In this document: in pieces, positions 1 to 8,439 of the stretch | How positions within the stretch are numbered: the stretch's first letter is position 1 | Layout: each line of letters starts with the position of its first letter | Source: JAGQPD01 sp020426865 | GTDB taxonomy: Bacteria; Planctomycetota; Planctomycetia; Pirellulales; Pirellulaceae | Length of the DNA: 64,000 bases | Direction of reading: 5' to 3' | Assembly: GCA_041399065.1 (NCBI GenBank) | Contig: JAWKTN010000007.1 | Location: forward strand, 124,001 to 188,000 | The notes under the pieces: generated by a model | What the model was told of the DNA's origin: nothing | What the model saw: the letters and a program-made list of their open reading frames with translations, nothing else | Database searches by the model: none | Position numbers and translations under genes: made by a program

Positions 1-711
1 GTCTGGGCGCGGCAAGATCGACTGTACGTCAAGCAATTCGAAGAGGATACCAACCTGCGCTGCCACCTGCTGGTTGACGGTTCCAACAGCATGCGCTACG
101 GCTGCGGGCCGCTGAACAAGTACGAGTACGCCTGCACGGTAGCCGCCAGTATGGCCTATTTGGTGCTGCGTCAGCAGGACGCGGCGGGCTGCGTGACGTT
201 TGACGATCGCGTTCGCAAGACAGTCCCGACGCGGAGCAATCGTACGCACTTGCAGGCCATTATCGACGGGCTTGCACTCGAAGAGCCGGCTGACAAGACC
301 GACATGTACGCCGTTCTCCGCTCAATTGCCGAAGCGTTCCCGCGCCGCGGGATGATGATCTTGATATCGGATCTGTTGAACGATCCCAAAGGGACAATCA
401 AGGGACTGCAATTACTACGGCGTCGCGGTCACGATGTGCTCGTTTTCCATGTGATGGACGACGACGAATTGGATTTTCAGTTCAATGGCCCCACGCGGTT
501 TGAAGGTCTCGAATCGCTCGACGCACTCAACTGCAATCCTCGAGCCTTGCGTGAGGGGTACCTTGAAGCCCTGCAAGAGTTCCTGGATCACATCCGTCGG
601 CAATGTGCACAGAGTGTGGTCGACTACGCCCTCATTCGCACCAGTGACCCACTCGATGCCGCCCTGGCCACCTACCTCAGCAATCGGCTCGGCATGCACC
701 ACAAGAACTAA
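1..711 (+). CDS. DUF58 domain protein (5' end outside window)
   Basis: The reading frame is open from base 1, so the start lies upstream and 236 C-terminal residues are visible. They match the second half of DUF58 proteins, which adopt a von Willebrand A-like fold. A MIDAS-like metal site LLVDGSNSM (D-x-S-x-S) is encoded at about 73-93, preceded by a KQFEEDTNL segment typical of the family. DUF58 genes usually follow a moxR AAA+ ATPase gene and precede batA/VWA genes. The second half of that order is seen here, so moxR is expected just upstream (inference). The exact molecular role of DUF58 is not known. The stop codon lies inside a 14-bp tandem duplication. Confidence 0.88.
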   Translation, partial: VWARQDRLYVKQFEEDTNLRCHLLVDGSNSMRYGCGPLNKYEYACTVAASMAYLVLRQQDAAGCVTFDDRVRKTVPTRSNRTHLQAIIDGLALEEPADKTDMYAVLRSIAEAFPRRGMMILISDLLNDPKGTIKGLQLLRRRGHDVLVFHVMDDDELDFQFNGPTRFEGLESLDALNCNPRALREGYLEALQEFLDHIRRQCAQSVVDYALIRTSDPLDAALATYLSNRLGMHHKN

Positions 712-728
712 GCGACAAGAACTAAGCG
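701..728. repeat. 14-bp tandem duplication over a stop codon
   Basis: Two exact copies of ACAAGAACTAAGCG lie head to tail. The first contains the TAA stop (709-711) of the DUF58 gene. The second TAA, 14 bases on, is out of frame, so it is not a backup stop. Confidence 0.9.
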
Positions 729-742
729 ACTGACGTACCGCC

Positions 743-3079
743 ATGCAATTCCTTCATCAACCGCTAACTTGGGGCTTCTTCCTGGTGTTGTTGCCAGTGT
801 TGATCCATTTGATCAACCTGATGCGACAACGCCGCGTCCGGTGGGCGGCGATGGACTTCTTGTTGAAGGCGTACAAGAAACATCGCAAGTGGATCTGGCT
901 GAAGCAATTGCTATTGTTGCTGCTGCGGATGTTGGCGGTGGCCGTGGTGGTGGCGATGCTGGCCAAGTTGGTTTCACAAGACCGCTGGTCGCAATGGTTG
1001 GGTGGTCAGACAACGCATCATATTCTCGTGCTCGACGACAGCCTATCGATGTCCGAGCGGCTGTCGACGGGAACGGTATTCGACCTGGCAACTCAGGCGA
1101 TCACACAATTGGCCGACAATCTGTCAGAACGTCCGGGACAACGCGTTACGTTGCTGCGCACGTCACAGGCGGCCCGTGCATGGCAGGCGGTGGAATCGGG
1201 CGAAGACCAGATGGATGCGGGTGGAGCGGCGGGACTGGTTGCCGATCTGAATGCCGTCTATGTCGACAGCGATTTTGCGGAAACGCTCGAAGAAAAACGC
1301 CGCGGATTTGACATTACGGATCTGTCCTATGGTCCGCGCGCCGCGCTGCAGCTCGTCTCCTCTCTCATTCAACAGAACGAAGATGAGCAACATGTCGTCT
1401 ATCTTGTTTCGGACTTTCGCCATCTTGATTGGGAGAGCCCGGAACAGGTGCGCGAGCTGTTGCAAAAGATGCAAACTCAAGGGGCCTCCATCCAGCTGGT
1501 ACGATGTGCGGCACAATCACAGGATAATCTGGCGATCACGGAGATCCGGCCCGAGCTTGGCACGCGTGCGGCCGGCGTACCGCTGATGGTGGACGTCACC
1601 GTCAAGAACTTCGGCGATCGTACGGCGCGACAGATACCAATCTCGATTCGACTCATAGACCATACCACCGACAAGCCTGCGAGTGATCCAGCCACGGCGA
1701 AGGGGACACCTAGTGATTTACCAGGTTTGTTGATTGACGAATTGCCACCAGGGGAATCGATAGTCCGCCATGCCCAAGTTTATTTCCCAGGTGCTGGGTA
1801 TCACGTCGTTCAGGCCAGCCTGCCGCCAGATACGATGGATCGCGACAATCAACGAGGTTGTGTGCTCCACATGCCCGACGCGATCTCGATTCTGATTGTC
1901 GACGGCGACGAGGATCAGATCCATGGTCGCTTTCTCACCGACGTTTTCCAACCGAATCCGCAAACTCGCACGGGAATCGCCCCCACGCTCCAGGTACCGG
2001 CGTTCCTCCGTGACGCAACACCGGAAATGCTCGGACAATTCTCGGCCATCTATCTGGCGGATGTCGATCGACTCGATTCGTTGGCGGTTGATAACCTCAA
2101 GCAATACGTCTCCGCCGGCGGTGGCTTGGCTTTCTTCATGGGCCCGAATAGCTCGGTGTCGTTCTACAACGAGCTATATGAAGAGGGAATTGGTCTCTTT
2201 CCCGTTCCATTGGAGAATGTCGCCATCCTTGAGCGAGACTTGGCGGAAGTACCCGATTTGGTTCCGGGCGAACATCCGTTGCTGCGTGTCTTTGCGGGGC
2301 AACAGAACCCGTTTGCCGAGTCGGTGCGGGTCGACCAATACGTTCGTGCCGTCGAGGGTTGGAAACCGCCACTTGATTCGTCGATCACCATTCTTGCCGA
2401 ATTGCGCAATCGGCAACCGCTGATTGTCGAACGCACATTTGGACAGGGACGCGTGGTTACCTTCCTCACGACCCTGGCTCCCACCTGGAACAATTGGGCT
2501 CGACAGCCAAGCTTCGTTGTAATTGCCTTGGAGCTACAAGCCTACCTGCAAACTCCGTTGCTAGAAAGCACCTCACAGACGGCAGGCTCGCCGATCGCGT
2601 TGCAACTGGAGGCCAACGATTACCAGAGGGAAGTCCAATTTGTCGTCCCAGGGCGAAGCGACAGCGATCGTCGCGTCATCATCCAAATGATCGAGCCTAA
2701 CGATGACTCTCCCTTGATGAACGTGCGTCTGGAAAACAAAGTCGAAGGTAGCGAACGCATCCCGACGGCGCGGGCCGGTATCTACGAAGCATGGGCGACA
2801 CACCTGGACGGAAAAAACGACGTCCGACGGTTCGCTGTCAATGGCGACAGCATGGAGTCGGACCTGCATGTGGTTGACAATACGGAATTGCTGTCACAAT
2901 TGCAGCCCGTGAAGGTCACCGTCGTTGCCGCCGACCGTTTGGATGCAGCCAGCGACACGGCCAGCGATTCGCCTATCAGCCAATGGCTCGTCTTCGTGGC
3001 CATCGGCTTGCTAATCGTAGAACAAGTGACAGCCTATTCGGCCAGCTATCATCCACCGGTGGAAGGAGCGCTACGATGA
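743..3079 (+). CDS. BatA-like membrane protein with VWA-type domain
   Basis: The 778-residue protein opens with the BatA N-terminal signature: a short hydrophobic helix ending in PVLIHLINLMRQRRVRWAAMDFL, then a second transmembrane helix at about 50-70. A VWA-like domain follows, with the MIDAS-type motif LDDSLSMS near residue 97-104. The middle is CARDB/Ig-like, and a glutamine-amidotransferase-like segment (ILIVDGDEDQ ... GGGLAFFMG) spans about 380-470. A C-terminal transmembrane helix sits near residue 755. Such proteins anchor VWA domains at the membrane in MoxR/Bat clusters; their partner proteins are unknown. The stop overlaps the next start (ATGA), implying translational coupling. Confidence 0.85.
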   Translation: MQFLHQPLTWGFFLVLLPVLIHLINLMRQRRVRWAAMDFLLKAYKKHRKWIWLKQLLLLLLRMLAVAVVVAMLAKLVSQDRWSQWLGGQTTHHILVLDDSLSMSERLSTGTVFDLATQAITQLADNLSERPGQRVTLLRTSQAARAWQAVESGEDQMDAGGAAGLVADLNAVYVDSDFAETLEEKRRGFDITDLSYGPRAALQLVSSLIQQNEDEQHVVYLVSDFRHLDWESPEQVRELLQKMQTQGASIQLVRCAAQSQDNLAITEIRPELGTRAAGVPLMVDVTVKNFGDRTARQIPISIRLIDHTTDKPASDPATAKGTPSDLPGLLIDELPPGESIVRHAQVYFPGAGYHVVQASLPPDTMDRDNQRGCVLHMPDAISILIVDGDEDQIHGRFLTDVFQPNPQTRTGIAPTLQVPAFLRDATPEMLGQFSAIYLADVDRLDSLAVDNLKQYVSAGGGLAFFMGPNSSVSFYNELYEEGIGLFPVPLENVAILERDLAEVPDLVPGEHPLLRVFAGQQNPFAESVRVDQYVRAVEGWKPPLDSSITILAELRNRQPLIVERTFGQGRVVTFLTTLAPTWNNWARQPSFVVIALELQAYLQTPLLESTSQTAGSPIALQLEANDYQREVQFVVPGRSDSDRRVIIQMIEPNDDSPLMNVRLENKVEGSERIPTARAGIYEAWATHLDGKNDVRRFAVNGDSMESDLHVVDNTELLSQLQPVKVTVVAADRLDAASDTASDSPISQWLVFVAIGLLIVEQVTAYSASYHPPVEGALR

Positions 3080-5994
3080 TCGCTCCGCCCAATCCGCACC
3101 ATACCTTGCTTTTGGCCGCCAACGATTCTCGAACCTACTACGACGTCACGCGTATCGCGAGCCTCAACCAATGGTGGCATTGGTTGGTGCTGGTGGCCGC
3201 TTGCCTCACGATTTTGCTGTACGTCACAACGTTGTATCGCCGCGATTCACACGAGTTGCCTCGTGGCATCGCCTGGCTGTTATACTTGCTGCGATTGTTC
3301 GCGTTTCTCGGGCTGCTCGTGTTCTTTTTGAACATCGAGCGTCGAACGGAGCAATCAGTTACCAAAAACTCACGGCTGGTGACATTGATCGATACAAGTC
3401 AGAGCATGGGACTGGTTGACGCCGTTTCGCTTCAGGAGGGGGCCAACGGGCGATCCCGACTGGAGCAAGTCGTCGATACCCTGCGAGACTCGTCGCTGAT
3501 GGCCGATCTTCGCCGCAAGCATGACGTCGTCGTCTATCGTTTCGACCAAGGGGAGCGGCCGCAGGAACTGGCGTTACTAGAGAAGACCGAGGTCGTGCGA
3601 GACGCATCCGTCGACCAAACGGAAGTCGTCAACCAGACGCTCAGCGAGTCTCGCTGGCTGTATGGCATCGCTGCGACACTGCTTGGTTGCGCCGCAACAG
3701 CTCTCGTGCTGCATTGGCTGCTGGGAGTAATCGTCCGTAACGCTGATGGCCAGAGCTGGGCGGTGTTCGCCGCGGGACTGCTCGCGATCTTTGCGTTGGT
3801 CACGGGGGCCGTTGCGAATCTACGTTACCCAACGGTGACATTTGCCAATCTCGTGGGACGTGAAGCCTGGACGCCGGACCGGCAACCTTCGGCAACGGAC
3901 GGCGAAGACACAGATAGTTCCGAAATGAAACCGGGAACGGGCACAGATTGGCTTGGAGAACTGCAGCCACAAGGGACAGAAACACGGCTTACGGGCGCGC
4001 TTCAGTACGTCATTGAGCACGAACGAGGCGGTCCGATTGCCGGCATTGTCCTCGTGACGGATGGCAACGGCAATCCTCTCGTGGACGTGACCGACGTCAC
4101 TTCGCTCGCGCGCGACGCAAGCATTCCAATCTATACCGTGGGCATGGGGACCGATGAGCATCCCCGCAATATTCGGGTCGTCGATGTCGAAGCGCCACCG
4201 CGTGTATTTCCTGGCGACGAGTTTACAATAACAGCGTATTTGCAGTCCTTTGGAATGGAAGGTACAGCATCAAAGGTGGAGTTGCTGGTGGACGACGCCG
4301 GCAACGCCGATTCGTCGAACCGGGATCCATCGGACACAGATTCGTCCGAATCACGCGGCGCCTCCGCTACCGGAAGCACGGATGCGAACGGCGCGTCGAC
4401 GGGATCGGACAACGTCGCGGGGGACGAGCGGCCGGGCGAAGCGACCGGGCTGCTGTTGGAAGAGTTACGGATGACCGCTGGAACAGATGGGAGCGTAGAG
4501 ACGCTGCAATTCCAGACAACGCCACGCGCGGTGGGACGTCATCGTTATCGGCTACGGGTCACGCCGGCGTCGCAGGAGTTGGACAGTTCGGATAACATCA
4601 TGAGTGCGACGGTCGAGGTTGTCGATCGCCAGAACAAGGTATTATTGTTGGCGGGCGGCCCGACTCGCGAGTATCGGTTTGTCCGCAATCTGCTTTTCCG
4701 CGACGCGTCGGTAACCTCGCACGTATGGTTGCAGGGTGCGGCGCTGGGGATTGCACAGGAGGCCGATGAGATCTTGGCGGATTTCCCCGAGTTGCCCGAG
4801 GAACTATTTGAATATGACGCAATTGTGGCATTTGATCCCGACTGGACACAACTCAACGATCGACAGGCGAAGCTGCTCGAACGCTGGGTCGCCGAGAAGG
4901 CGGGGGGCTTGATCTTGATCGCCGGTCCCGTCTACACGCCAGAATGGACGATGCGCCGCCGCGTCTCGGGAGCTGTCAGTACGGTCAAGGATCTCTATCC
5001 GGTGGTCTTCTATTCGGGCGCATCGATTACATTTGGTCGCGGCCAATTGGGATCGGAGACGGCATGGCCGGTACAATTCACTGACGAAGGCCGTCAGTCG
5101 CGGTTCTTGTGGTTGGACGATTCGGAACTGAAAAGCGAACAGGATTGGGCGGCATTCAACGGGGTTTACGGATACCAACCGATTCAAGGCGCGAAGGATG
5201 GCGCCACCGTATATGCCAGGTTCTCCAATCCTGAAACGTCGATCGACGGGGAACTGCCCATTTACATGGCCGGGCAGTACTATGGCGCCGGCTATGTGTT
5301 TTACATGGGCAGTGGCGAGATGTGGCGATTGCGGGAACTGGGCGACGAGTACCTCGAGCGCTTCTACACCTCGCTAATCCGTTACGTATCGCAAGGTCGG
5401 CTCTTGCGAGACTCCAGTCGCGGCGTGCTGTTGGTGAGCAAGGATCGTTGCCTGCTCGGAGAGACAATCGCGATTCGTGCGACGCTCAGTGACGAGCGTT
5501 TCAATCCTTTGGAATTGGATGAAGTGGAAGCGGAACTGATTCACCCGAATGACCGTCGCAATCCGTTGGTCCTGAAGCGACTACGGGATGCCCCCGCCGC
5601 CGGCATGTATGCCGGACAGTTCACGGCCACCGAGGAGGGAGAATACCGCATCCAGTTGGCGGTACCCTTGAGTAATGATTTGGAATTGCTTCGGCGACAG
5701 GTACGCGTGCGTTTGCCGGATCGCGAGATCGAACGGCCGCAGCGAAATGACGCCACCATGTCGTCACTGGCCAAAGAGACAGGTGGCCGATACTACGTGG
5801 GGATGCAGGCGGCGATCAGCAACGCCGCCCAACCATCCTTGGCCGCTGTCTCGACGCCGCAAGACCAGACCAGCTACCTGCCGGGGATCGTCGACCGGGT
5901 TTTCGAGCGATTGCTGATGACCTGGCTGTTGGCCGCCATCGTCGGTGCTTTGGCAGTGGAATGGCTTGTGCGACGACTGAACAAACTAGCATGA
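3076..5994 (+). CDS. large membrane-anchored VWA domain protein
   Basis: The start was set at ATG 3076: GGAAGGAG precedes it at 3061-3068 and the codon overlaps the previous stop, giving 972 residues. Two N-terminal transmembrane helices (about 35-55 and 70-90) lead into a VWA domain with the MIDAS motif LIDTSQSMG. Two further hydrophobic segments follow before a large extracytoplasmic region, and a last transmembrane helix lies at the C-terminus (LLMTWLLAAIVGALAVEWLV). The central section ends in a GATase-like Ig/Rossmann region (VLLLAGGPTREYRFVRN). It is a paralogue in design of the preceding BatA-like protein, so the two probably form one envelope complex (inference). Confidence 0.82.
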   Translation: MIAPPNPHHTLLLAANDSRTYYDVTRIASLNQWWHWLVLVAACLTILLYVTTLYRRDSHELPRGIAWLLYLLRLFAFLGLLVFFLNIERRTEQSVTKNSRLVTLIDTSQSMGLVDAVSLQEGANGRSRLEQVVDTLRDSSLMADLRRKHDVVVYRFDQGERPQELALLEKTEVVRDASVDQTEVVNQTLSESRWLYGIAATLLGCAATALVLHWLLGVIVRNADGQSWAVFAAGLLAIFALVTGAVANLRYPTVTFANLVGREAWTPDRQPSATDGEDTDSSEMKPGTGTDWLGELQPQGTETRLTGALQYVIEHERGGPIAGIVLVTDGNGNPLVDVTDVTSLARDASIPIYTVGMGTDEHPRNIRVVDVEAPPRVFPGDEFTITAYLQSFGMEGTASKVELLVDDAGNADSSNRDPSDTDSSESRGASATGSTDANGASTGSDNVAGDERPGEATGLLLEELRMTAGTDGSVETLQFQTTPRAVGRHRYRLRVTPASQELDSSDNIMSATVEVVDRQNKVLLLAGGPTREYRFVRNLLFRDASVTSHVWLQGAALGIAQEADEILADFPELPEELFEYDAIVAFDPDWTQLNDRQAKLLERWVAEKAGGLILIAGPVYTPEWTMRRRVSGAVSTVKDLYPVVFYSGASITFGRGQLGSETAWPVQFTDEGRQSRFLWLDDSELKSEQDWAAFNGVYGYQPIQGAKDGATVYARFSNPETSIDGELPIYMAGQYYGAGYVFYMGSGEMWRLRELGDEYLERFYTSLIRYVSQGRLLRDSSRGVLLVSKDRCLLGETIAIRATLSDERFNPLELDEVEAELIHPNDRRNPLVLKRLRDAPAAGMYAGQFTATEEGEYRIQLAVPLSNDLELLRRQVRVRLPDREIERPQRNDATMSSLAKETGGRYYVGMQAAISNAAQPSLAAVSTPQDQTSYLPGIVDRVFERLLMTWLLAAIVGALAVEWLVRRLNKLA

Positions 5995-8294
5995 CACCTG
6001 TTGACAATCCCATGAACACAAGCGACAAGGCCGACCAACCGCGATGGGAAGCCATCCCAGCCATGTTGCGCGCACGTGTTCGGCGTTACGTGCTCTGGGA
6101 AGGTCTCGGGCTGACCATCGCCTGGCTTGGAGTCTGGTTCTGGGGTGGCTTGGCGCTGGACTATCTGCCGGTTCTCGTGGGCGCAGGGGAGATGCCTGCT
6201 TGGGCTCGCTCCGTCGTCCTGACCTGCCTGGTCGCGGGCGGCGTGGTGATCGTCTATCGCTCAATTCTGCGGCGCGTATTTGCTCGAATTCCCGATACGA
6301 GCATGGCCCTGCTCATTGAACGCCACTATCCTGACTTCGCCGAATCACTCGTTACCAGTGTCGAACTTGGGCCGGGGCAACGGTCGAGCACGGAAGGCGT
6401 AGCGCCGCTTACCAGCCAGATGCTTGCCACGACGCAACAGCAGGCCGCCGCGCTGGTACCAAAAGTCGACTTAAACCGGGTTTTTAACAAGCGGCCGCTC
6501 GTGCAAAGCATCACTCTGGCAGCTTTGTTTGTGATCGCTACGCTGGCGTTTGCGGTCACTTTGCCGGCAAGTTTCAGCCTTTGGAGTCAGCGGCTGTTTG
6601 TATTGTCGTCACGGACATGGCCGCGTCGTGCGGCAATCGAAGTGTTAGGGTTTGCCGATAACCGCCAACTGAAGATCGCCGAAGGCTCCGACTACACATT
6701 GCGAGTTCGCGCCGATGCCCAACGGCCAACACCGCCGCCGAATTATTGCACGATCTACTACCGCACGGATGCCGGGGAACGGGGTCGTGTAAAGATGACC
6801 AAGAAGGGTGGGACAAGTGACGGCTTCCAATACTATACGTACGACGGAAAACCGTTTAAAGGAATTCTGTCACCCGTTCAATTCGACGTCGTCGGCTTCG
6901 ACCATCGCGTCTCTGACTACCGACTGATTTCCGTCGCCAGCCCCACAGTGGTAGACGTCAAAATCGATGTGACACCACCTGGATATACTGGATTGCTACC
7001 GCGCACCGTGGCTTACAGTCCGGGCTTGCGAGTACCAGCGGGTTCGCAGCTTTCGGTGACCATGGCATCGAACAAGGATCTTGCTCAAGCCGGCGTCGCC
7101 GAAGTGTCCATTGCCGACGCACCACCGACCTTCATCACCAATTCGGTAGACGATGCGTCACCCCGATCCATTTGGTTGGAAGTTGTGCGGGTGACACAAG
7201 ACCTGATTCTCGAAGTTACGCTGGTGGACCAAGATGGCATTCGGGGCATCCGCCCCTATCGTATCGCAATTGGCATGATCGAAGATACTGCGCCAAATGT
7301 AGATATACGCCTGAAAGGGATTGGCACAGTCGTCACCGATAAAGCAATACTGCCAGTGCAAGGGACGATCACCGACGACTATCAAGTCGATCGCCATTGG
7401 CTGACACTCGATTTGCCGGACGGGTCGACCCGCGAATTTGAATTGCCTCGCAAGCGCGACGGAACCGTTCAAGGGACGCTTGACTTGCGCGACGAACGGT
7501 CAGCCAACGACAATCCACTCGTGATCAACGTCGGCGATCGAGTGACCCTTTCGGCCAAAGCGACCGACACCTGTGATCTTCATCAGTCCGTCAACCAAGG
7601 TGATGGTGATCGATTTGAATTGGAAGTCGTTACCGATAGCCAACTGCTGGCCGTGCTGGAAGCCCGTGAATTAAGCCTCCGACGACGTTTTGAACAAGTC
7701 ATCAGCGAATTGCACGAGACTCGCGATAGCCTCAGTCGCGTCCAGTATGACAAGCAGACGGATCAGCCGGACGGCGCTGAACCAGACGATGTAGATGCCA
7801 CCAGCGAATTTTCTGCGGCGGAACAAGCAGACCGCCAGCTTGCTCTACGCCAACTGCGCGTCGAACGAGCTCGACAGAAAAGCGAGCGGTCGTCACTGGA
7901 AGTCTTAGGAATTGCCGCCTCGTTTGACGATATCCGCGACGAACTGGTAAACAACCGCGTGGACGCCGAAGATCGCCGCCAACGATTGGAACGCGATATT
8001 TCGGAACCGTTATATCACGTCGCGCGTCAAATGTTCCCCGAACTCGATACGCGGCTCAACTCCTTGCGCCAGGTCGTCAACGATCCTAAAGCCTCGACCG
8101 ACGCCTTGGCCTCCGCACTGGCTCAAACCGACGACATCCTGGTCGAACTGGAAAAAATCCTAACGAAAATGCTGGAACTGGAAACCTATAACGAACTTGT
8201 CGATTTGGTGCGGTCCCTGCTGAAGGAACAGGAACAAATCCTGGATGACACGAAAAAACAACGCAAGAAACAGGCCCTGGAATTGCTAAAATAA
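5991..8294 (+). CDS. DUF4175-like envelope protein
   Basis: Start at ATG 5991, overlapping the previous stop as ATGA, gives 767 residues; no Shine-Dalgarno is evident, which fits coupling. Two transmembrane helices lie at about 25-50 and 60-80, a third near 165-190, followed by a long periplasmic-type region with beta-rich Ig-like stretches. The last ~190 residues are charged and predicted coiled coil (LRRRFEQVISELHETRD, LRQLRVERARQKSERSSLE). The layout resembles DUF4175 / TIGR02302 proteins, which also neighbour low-complexity Gln-rich proteins. That assignment is by resemblance only and no function is established. Confidence 0.65.
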   Translation: MTPVDNPMNTSDKADQPRWEAIPAMLRARVRRYVLWEGLGLTIAWLGVWFWGGLALDYLPVLVGAGEMPAWARSVVLTCLVAGGVVIVYRSILRRVFARIPDTSMALLIERHYPDFAESLVTSVELGPGQRSSTEGVAPLTSQMLATTQQQAAALVPKVDLNRVFNKRPLVQSITLAALFVIATLAFAVTLPASFSLWSQRLFVLSSRTWPRRAAIEVLGFADNRQLKIAEGSDYTLRVRADAQRPTPPPNYCTIYYRTDAGERGRVKMTKKGGTSDGFQYYTYDGKPFKGILSPVQFDVVGFDHRVSDYRLISVASPTVVDVKIDVTPPGYTGLLPRTVAYSPGLRVPAGSQLSVTMASNKDLAQAGVAEVSIADAPPTFITNSVDDASPRSIWLEVVRVTQDLILEVTLVDQDGIRGIRPYRIAIGMIEDTAPNVDIRLKGIGTVVTDKAILPVQGTITDDYQVDRHWLTLDLPDGSTREFELPRKRDGTVQGTLDLRDERSANDNPLVINVGDRVTLSAKATDTCDLHQSVNQGDGDRFELEVVTDSQLLAVLEARELSLRRRFEQVISELHETRDSLSRVQYDKQTDQPDGAEPDDVDATSEFSAAEQADRQLALRQLRVERARQKSERSSLEVLGIAASFDDIRDELVNNRVDAEDRRQRLERDISEPLYHVARQMFPELDTRLNSLRQVVNDPKASTDALASALAQTDDILVELEKILTKMLELETYNELVDLVRSLLKEQEQILDDTKKQRKKQALELLK

Positions 8295-8439
8295 CGGTTT
8301 TGTTCCCCTACGCTTAGAAATGGTTAAAATGATGGTGATGCCGAACAACTCGATGCAGGTTGACGCATCAACTCGGAGTGGTCAAGCTGCATCGGCAAGC
8401 CGCGGAGCCAAGATAGACCCAAACATAGGGCCTAAGGTC